DNA of 64,000 nucleotides from Acidimicrobiales bacterium (lineage in GTDB: Bacteria > Actinomycetota > Acidimicrobiia > Acidimicrobiales > MedAcidi-G1). Made by a program: the position numbers and the translations under genes. The stretch is from contig JASLKK010000002.1 of the NCBI GenBank assembly GCA_030747595.1, positions 62,001-126,000 of the forward strand, in the 5' to 3' direction. Positions 59,261 to 64,000 of this stretch are shown one piece after another; the first letter of the stretch is position 1, and the number at the start of each line of letters is the position of its first letter. The notes under the pieces are model-generated. The model did no database searches, was not told the origin of the DNA, and was given only the letters and a program-made list of their open reading frames with translations.

Positions 59261-59517
59261 TCGTGTGGCGGATCTCGAACCTTCTGTGTCGCTTCACTGC
59301 CGACGCTCCGGTGACCGACATGCTCGACGCCGTCGGTGGCTCCGAAGCGTTCGTCCGCTGGAGGACCAGGCTTGATGACCTGTTACCAGGCCGGATTCTG
59401 TCGAGCGAGGGGCTAGCCGATCTCGGCCTCGACCGCGTCGGCAACCAAGCGTCGCGTTTCGACATCGTTGATCACCCCGCCGTGGGCTACCTGCTGGATG
59501 GCCAACCCCTCAATTAG
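59257..59517 (+). CDS. Questionable small ORF overlapping tetR
   Basis: An 86-residue frame that begins in an ATGA overlap with the ThDP gene and has GC-rich third positions in its first 50 codons, which favour coding. Its last 105 bp lie antisense to the tetR gene end, and the sequence has no recognisable motif. It may be a real coupled gene, a degraded one, or chance. Low confidence. Confidence 0.25.
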   Translation: MIVWRISNLLCRFTADAPVTDMLDAVGGSEAFVRWRTRLDDLLPGRILSSEGLADLGLDRVGNQASRFDIVDHPAVGYLLDGQPLN

Positions 59518-60021
59518 GCAGGCCAGTCGCCATGCTGAGTCCCGGGGGTTGACACAGGAGAAGTCCCCGGAGGCGACACCGTCTGTGAGGGCTTCAGCGA
59601 GAACCTCGACCCAGGCCTCGTCCAACTCCATGACCGTCTGCCGGAAGGACTCGGACTGCAGCGCGACCGCCCAGCCCTCGATCCATAGTCGCCAGCTAGA
59701 AAAGCCGCTGGCTGGGTAGAAATTGTTGATCACTATGTCGAGGAGTTCTCTTGGTGTTCCGCCGGTTTCCACCAGAATCCGTAAAGCCGCTAGTTCCTTT
59801 TCGGCGGCGTGCCTGAACGCGGCGGCTAGGAGTTCATCCTTGGTGTCGAAGTGGTAGTGGACGAGACCGGTCGAGATCCCGAGGTGCTTCGCCACGTCGC
59901 CCACCCGAGTGGCGGCGATCCCCTGCTTGCCCATGACCGCGCAGGCTGCCTCAAGGATCTCTATTCGACGCTTCTCGACGGCCGGCTTGTGCCCCTGCGA
60001 CTCTTCCACCGATTGCACCAT
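59413..60021 (-). CDS. TetR/AcrR-family regulator
   Basis: A 202-residue protein with the N-terminal HTH (ILEAACAVMGKQGIAATRVGDVAKHLGISTGLVHYHFDTKDELLAAAF, key part VAKHLGISTGLVHYHF) and an all-helical C-terminal dimer domain of the BetI-like type. It is divergent from potA across 49 bp containing a palindrome, so it most likely represses the ABC importer and itself. The ligand is unknown; polyamine or betaine-like molecules are plausible from the context. Confidence 0.88.
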   Translation of the reverse strand: MVQSVEESQGHKPAVEKRRIEILEAACAVMGKQGIAATRVGDVAKHLGISTGLVHYHFDTKDELLAAAFRHAAEKELAALRILVETGGTPRELLDIVINNFYPASGFSSWRLWIEGWAVALQSESFRQTVMELDEAWVEVLAEALTDGVASGDFSCVNPRDSAWRLACLIEGLAIQQVAHGGVINDVETRRLVADAVEAEIG

Positions 60022-60025
60022 ACTG

Positions 60026-60039
60026 ACTGACCCGTCAGT
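60026..60039. promoter_or_regulatory. Palindrome between tetR and potA, candidate TetR operator
   Basis: ACTGAC-CC-GTCAGT is a perfect 6-bp inverted repeat with a 2-bp centre, 4 bp upstream of the tetR start and 31 bp before potA. Such short dyads with GAC/GTC arms are typical TetR/AcrR-family binding sites. Confidence 0.65.
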
Positions 60040-60070
60040 TCATCGCAGTCCGAGCCGGTACGCTGCGCCA

Positions 60071-61114
60071 ATGGCGGTCGCCACGGGCCACGTGGTCCTT
60101 TCCGACCTCGAGAAGCGGTTCGACGACGTGGCCGTGGTCCGGGGCATCGACCTTGACATAGCGTCCGGGGAGTTCTTCTCACTCCTCGGGCCGTCGGGAT
60201 GCGGCAAGACCACAACGCTGCGCATCATTGGGGGCTTCGAACGGCCGGACCGGGGCTCGGTGTGGATTGACGGTGAGGAGGTGACCGACCTAGCGCCGGA
60301 ACACCGCCCGGTCAACACCGTCTTCCAGAGTTACGCGCTTTTCCCCCACCTCACCGTGGAGCGCAATGTGGCCTTCGGGCTTCGGTTCCAGAAGGTCTCA
60401 ACCGATGAGGTGGGGACGCGGGTCGCCCGGGCGCTGGACCTGGTCGAACTCGGTGGCTTGGAGGGCCGGCGCCCCCACCAACTTTCCGGAGGGCAGCAGC
60501 AGCGCGTTGCCCTGGCCCGAGCCCTGATACTGGAGCCGCGGGTCCTGTTGCTCGACGAACCGTTGGGGGCGCTGGATGCCCGACTCCGCAAGGCCCTTCA
60601 GGTGGAGTTACGCAGCCTCCAGCAGGCGATCGGAATCACCTTTGTGTACGTCACCCACGACCAGGAGGAGGCGTTGACGATGAGCGACCGCTTGGCCGTG
60701 ATGGACGAGGGCCGTCTGGTGCAGGTGGGGACCCCTCGGGAGGTCTATGAGGAGCCGATCGACGGTTCGGTGGCCGATTTCCTGGGCGTGGCCAACCTCC
60801 TCGATGTGGAACACCTGGGCGGGGGGAGGGTCCAGGTTGGGGACCGAGTGCTTCGGGCGACAGGTGACGGACCAGTAGGGCGCTGTCGCGTGGTCATTCG
60901 GCCCGAGCGGGTCCGGCTGGTCGAAGGAGAGCCAGACAACGGACTGCCCGTTGTAGTGGAGCGGCGGGTCTTCACTGGTGCCACCACCCAGGTCCATCTC
61001 AGGAGCGGGGACGTAACCTTTCATGCCTTGTTGGCCAATAGCGGCGGGGTGGCAGGCGAAGGTGCTACCCACGCGGAGATGCCGGTCGACGCCCTCCGCT
61101 TGCTGGCCAGCTAG
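60071..61114 (+). CDS. ABC transporter ATP-binding protein, PotA type
   Basis: A 347-residue ATPase with Walker A GPSGCGKTTT (40-49), Q-loop QSYALFPHLTV, signature LSGGQQQR, Walker B VLLLDEPLGALDA, and H-loop VYVTHDQEEAL. A C-terminal TOBE-type domain follows (RVVIRPERVRLVEG). This is the polyamine/opine/iron (PotA) subgroup. I chose ATG 60071 (MAVATGHVVL) over the longer frame, which overlaps tetR. It converges with the potC-type gene, so the importer is built from two opposed units controlled partly by the TetR protein. Confidence 0.9.
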   Translation: MAVATGHVVLSDLEKRFDDVAVVRGIDLDIASGEFFSLLGPSGCGKTTTLRIIGGFERPDRGSVWIDGEEVTDLAPEHRPVNTVFQSYALFPHLTVERNVAFGLRFQKVSTDEVGTRVARALDLVELGGLEGRRPHQLSGGQQQRVALARALILEPRVLLLDEPLGALDARLRKALQVELRSLQQAIGITFVYVTHDQEEALTMSDRLAVMDEGRLVQVGTPREVYEEPIDGSVADFLGVANLLDVEHLGGGRVQVGDRVLRATGDGPVGRCRVVIRPERVRLVEGEPDNGLPVVVERRVFTGATTQVHLRSGDVTFHALLANSGGVAGEGATHAEMPVDALRLLAS

Positions 61115-61135
61115 CCGATTTCCAGACTGTTGGGT

Positions 61136-62011
61136 TCAGATGCCGACTGAGGTGAGGTCGGCCAGCGCCGACTCCTTAGTTCCGCGACGACGCCGGAACC
61201 ACGACATGACGCTGGCTCCAAGGGCGAGGGCAACCAGCGTGGAGGCGACGAGGAACGAGGCTAGGGCGTTTAGCGCTGGCGTAGAGCTGGTCCGCACGGC
61301 CGAGTAGATCCGGACAGGCACCGTCTCCGACCCAGCCCCCGAGGATAGGAAGGCGCTGATTACGAAGTCGTCGATCGACATGGCGAACACGATCACGAAA
61401 CCGGCGAAGATGGCCGGGGCGAGCAGCGGTAGGAGAACTAGTCGGATGGCCTGGAGCTGGCTAGCGCCCAGGTCTCGAGCCGCCTCCTCGTAGTCCCGTC
61501 CGATCGACAGGAGCCGGCCGCGGGCCACCACAACCACGTACGAGATGGAGAAGGTCACGTGGCCCAGCAGCTGGGCTGGTCGTCCCAGCGGGATTCCGGT
61601 GTACAGGTTCGTGAAGACCAACAGCAGCGAGGCGCCCATCACGATCTCGGGGGTGACGAGCGGGACCAACATCAACCAGTTGGCGCCGCTGGCCGTCCGG
61701 GACCGCCATCGGGCCAGGCCTATAGCCAGAGCGATGCCGATCGGGGTTGCCACCAGCATGGTGAGGAGAGCCAGAACCAACGAGTTACGCAGGGCACTGT
61801 GCAGGGTCTCGTCGTGGAGAAGCGAGGCATTAGGTTCCCCGGTCCACCAGCGCAGCGAGAAGCCCTGCCAGACCGAACGACTACGCCCGCCATTGAACGA
61901 GAACAAGACGGCGATGGCTACCGGCAGAAACATCCAGAGCACGTAGGCCCACGTCCAGGTGGCAAGGCCGATCGGCCGCCGCCACGGGTTCCGACCTCGT
62001 CGCCTGCTCAT
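61136..62011 (-). CDS. ABC transporter permease, PotC type
   Basis: A 291-residue permease with six membrane helices and the EAA loop EEAARDLGASQLQAIRLVLLPLLAPAIFAG in part (EEAARDLGASQLQA), which contacts the ATPase. The C-terminal helices match PotC/YdcV-type permeases (VIVFAMSIDDFVISAFLSSG). It overlaps potB by 4 bp (ATGA, 62008-62011). It probably forms the membrane channel with the PotB-type protein for polyamine or similar small cations. Confidence 0.9.
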   Translation of the reverse strand: MSRRRGRNPWRRPIGLATWTWAYVLWMFLPVAIAVLFSFNGGRSRSVWQGFSLRWWTGEPNASLLHDETLHSALRNSLVLALLTMLVATPIGIALAIGLARWRSRTASGANWLMLVPLVTPEIVMGASLLLVFTNLYTGIPLGRPAQLLGHVTFSISYVVVVARGRLLSIGRDYEEAARDLGASQLQAIRLVLLPLLAPAIFAGFVIVFAMSIDDFVISAFLSSGAGSETVPVRIYSAVRTSSTPALNALASFLVASTLVALALGASVMSWFRRRRGTKESALADLTSVGI

Positions 62012-62937
62012 GCCCGGATTTCCCGCTGCATCCGCATAGTGCTGACCAGGTAGTAGGACATGAGGACGACCAGAAGGGCCGACAGCACCAGGACTAGGAC
62101 GGCCCCCTTCTGGGGCTGGGTGGTGGCGTTCAGGTAGAAGTCGACCTGGTTCCCCACCATCTCAGTGGCCGGCGACCGCGACAGCATGTCGTTCGTGTAG
62201 TAGTCACCGAACATGGGCAGAGCGATGATCACACCGGCCCCGAGCATCCCGGGACGCGACAGTGGGATGGTCACGAGGCGGAAGGTCCGGCCTGGTCCGG
62301 CCCCCAGGTCACGGGCCGCCTCAAGGAGCCGGCCGTCGAGTCGCTCGAGGGCGGCGTAGAGGGGGAGGACTAGGAACGGGACGTAGCCGTATACCAGACC
62401 CAGCACCACGGTGACCGGCTGGCCGTCTAACCAGTTCACCTGGACCCCGAACACCGAGAAGGCCCGGGTTACCCAGCCGTCAACTTGTAGCAGGTTGACC
62501 CAGGCCAGCATCCGCATCAGGTAGTTGACCCAGAACGGCAGGACCATTAGGGCTAGGAGGAGGCCGCGCCATCGTCCAGCGTGCCGAGCCAGGTAGTACG
62601 CCACCGGATAGCCGACGAAGAACGAGAGGACGACGGCACACACCACATAGGAAATGGTGCGTAGGAACACCTTCCGGAGGCTCCCCCCGAAGATCTCGCC
62701 GAGGACCTCGCCCGCAGTGCCGAAGCTCCAGTTGAGAGGGTTCCAGGCCGGGACGGCGTTGCGGAAGACGGGATCGATGTCTCCGAAGGCCACGCAGACC
62801 AGCGCGTAGAACGGCACCACGAACAGCACCAGTAGCCAGACCGTCCCTGGGAGGGCGAACAGCCCCCAAAGGGTGCCCCGGTCACCGCGCTGTCGTGACC
62901 CGTCGGAGGTTGTTACGGAAGTTGGGGCGCCGGTCAC
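62008..62937 (-). CDS. ABC transporter permease, PotB type
   Basis: A 309-residue permease with six membrane helices and the EAA loop (LLEAARDLGAGPGRTFRLVTIPLSRPGML in part). The first helix and the periplasmic segment before the second match PotB/YdcU-type permeases. The start GTG 62937 sits 46 bp after the potD-type gene, and its stop overlaps potC. Together these form the two-permease unit of the importer. Confidence 0.9.
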   Translation of the reverse strand: MTGAPTSVTTSDGSRQRGDRGTLWGLFALPGTVWLLVLFVVPFYALVCVAFGDIDPVFRNAVPAWNPLNWSFGTAGEVLGEIFGGSLRKVFLRTISYVVCAVVLSFFVGYPVAYYLARHAGRWRGLLLALMVLPFWVNYLMRMLAWVNLLQVDGWVTRAFSVFGVQVNWLDGQPVTVVLGLVYGYVPFLVLPLYAALERLDGRLLEAARDLGAGPGRTFRLVTIPLSRPGMLGAGVIIALPMFGDYYTNDMLSRSPATEMVGNQVDFYLNATTQPQKGAVLVLVLSALLVVLMSYYLVSTMRMQREIRA

Positions 62938-62983
62938 CGTCGTTGCTCAGCGAGAAAGGGGTCGCCCGGCAGTGGGCCGAGGA

Positions 62984-64000
62984 TCAGCCAGCGGTGAACT
63001 TGGCCCAGACGTCGGTCCAGCGGGCATCCACGTCCGGCTCCAGGGCCACGGCTCGGTTGCCCTTGGCGTACTGCGCCGGGGTTATCAGGGCGTTGGCCAG
63101 ATTGGCCGGGACGTATTCCCAGTCGATCAACGTCTGGGCGTCCAGGGCCTCCAGGGCCGGCTGGTAGCCCGTCCACCCGAAGTTCTCCAGGGCGTTGTCG
63201 ACGTCGAGGAAGAAATTGATGAACTCATGGGCCAGGACGGGACGCTCGGCGTTCCTAGCCACGCAGAAGACGTCGTTTCCGGTCACCATTTCGTCGGGCT
63301 GCCAATAGCCGAGTTCGGTCCATGAGGCATCCTCCGGGAGGTACCAGACACCGAGGAGCATGTCACCTGACCAGCACTGGTTGACTACGCGTGTTCCAGC
63401 GGGGACCTCGGTGTAGGCGAGGATGTCGATCTTCGGGTTTGTGGCAGCCGACATCTCCCGGAGGTCCTCCAGGGCGGCGTTCAGGACCTTCTGGTCACCG
63501 GTGTTGATGTCCTCACCATTGCGGTGCAACACCGAGCCGATTACATCGCGGTAGGAGTCCAGGATGCCGAGGCGACCGGAATAGGCGGGGTCCCACAGGA
63601 TGTCCCACCCGTTGCCCGACTCGAAGTAGGACGTGTCGACGTCCATGTCCGTCCGGTAGCCGATCCCCGTCGAATAGATGATGTACGGAGTCGTGTACTG
63701 GGCACCCACGTCGTAGTAGGGGTCGCGGAGGCCCTCGATGACGTTGCCGAAATTGGACAGGTAGGAGTGATTGAGGGGCTGGAGAAGTTCAGCAGCCACC
63801 AGCCGGGATAGGACGGAGTCGGTCATCCCGATGATGAGGTCGGGCGTGAAGGCACCGGAGCGGAGCTTGTTGAGTGCCCCTTCCTCGGTGTCGTAGGTGG
63901 TGACGGCGGTCTTGACGCCGTAGGTCTCCTCAAACCGGGCGACCACGTCCGGGTTGAGGTAGTCCACGTAGTTGAGTATCTGCAGGGTTCCGCCTTCGTG
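62984..64000 (-). CDS. Periplasmic substrate-binding protein, PotD type (partial)
   Basis: The frame is open to the right edge, so the N-terminus (and any signal peptide) is outside. The 338 residues visible match the PotD/PotF family: TLQILNYVDYLNPDVVARFEETYGVKTAVTTY in part, FTPDLIIGMTDSVLSRLVAAELLQPLNHS in part, VVNQCWSGDMLLGVWYLPEDA and NVALENFGWTGYQPA-type ending (DNALENFGWTGYQPALEAL). Ligand residues cannot be fixed from here, so the substrate may be a polyamine, opine or other cation. It is the first gene of the potDBC unit. Confidence 0.88.
   Translation of the reverse strand, partial: HEGGTLQILNYVDYLNPDVVARFEETYGVKTAVTTYDTEEGALNKLRSGAFTPDLIIGMTDSVLSRLVAAELLQPLNHSYLSNFGNVIEGLRDPYYDVGAQYTTPYIIYSTGIGYRTDMDVDTSYFESGNGWDILWDPAYSGRLGILDSYRDVIGSVLHRNGEDINTGDQKVLNAALEDLREMSAATNPKIDILAYTEVPAGTRVVNQCWSGDMLLGVWYLPEDASWTELGYWQPDEMVTGNDVFCVARNAERPVLAHEFINFFLDVDNALENFGWTGYQPALEALDAQTLIDWEYVPANLANALITPAQYAKGNRAVALEPDVDARWTDVWAKFTAG

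Noticed and set aside
59257-59517. Small gene after the ThDP gene as a confident CDS
   Set aside because: It overlaps tetR by 105 bp antisense and has no recognisable motif. Kept only as a low-confidence feature.

Overview
The window is GC-rich and almost fully coding, with many GTG starts and 4-bp start/stop overlaps. Two WhiB-type iron-sulfur regulators, a DUF2342 zinc protease, a UPF0182 membrane protein and a YlbL-type Lon-like protease point to an actinobacterium. The dense set of osmolyte and sulfonate catabolic genes suggests a marine heterotroph, perhaps a marine Acidimicrobiia lineage. The organism assignment is inference.

Region 1 (1-20.6 kb) is mostly housekeeping. It holds a truncated GH2 glycosidase, a GH1-fold protein without its catalytic nucleophile, a MaoC hydratase, two whiB-like genes, tatA, a Na/Pi symporter with a PhoU-like protein, surE, an MFS permease, the DUF2342 protease, an NAD-epimerase, moaE, an MreB-like actin, a HEAT-repeat protein, a Lon-like PDZ protease, UPF0182 and a lipoprotein.

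Region 2 (20.6-33.6 kb) starts with a non-pyrrolysine MttB-family methyltransferase overlapping a dimethylglycine-dehydrogenase-like flavoenzyme. A divergent IclR regulator faces them, and the gap between carries a strong palindromic operator candidate. Next come an unknown gene with a PhnD-like binding protein, an initiator tRNA, and a CotH / DUF4956 / VTC cassette. A DAO flavoenzyme is followed by a three-gene operon ending in an AhpD-like gene. That gene is interrupted by one in-frame TGA at the second position of its CxxC redox motif, with a hairpin downstream that resembles a bacterial SECIS. I read it as an unannotated selenoprotein, and it is the most striking item in the window.

Region 3 (33.6-60 kb) is a catabolic island. 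A minus-strand operon encodes a PhyH dioxygenase, an alpha/beta hydrolase, an Xsc-related ThDP enzyme and a luciferase-like monooxygenase, with LysR divergent. A plus-strand operon encodes an M20 deacylase, an acyl-CoA-dehydrogenase-like flavoprotein, a Rid protein, a Rieske oxygenase, DUF1028 and a second PhyH protein, followed by a second MttB-family gene. Then come a third PhyH gene, an ectoine hydrolase (doeA) overlapping another M20 deacylase, sulfoacetaldehyde acetyltransferase (xsc), a VOC protein, SDRs, a GlcD-like flavoenzyme overlapping a HisC-like aminotransferase, and a third ThDP enzyme. Together these suggest use of ectoine, betaine-like N-methyl compounds and C2 sulfonates as carbon, nitrogen and sulfur sources.

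Region 4 (59.4-64 kb) is a polyamine/opine-type ABC importer. potA is transcribed toward potD-potB-potC, and a BetI/AcrR-like TetR gene lies divergent from potA across a palindrome. potD runs off the right edge and the GH2 gene runs off the left edge. I saw no insertion sequences, CRISPR arrays or phage genes.
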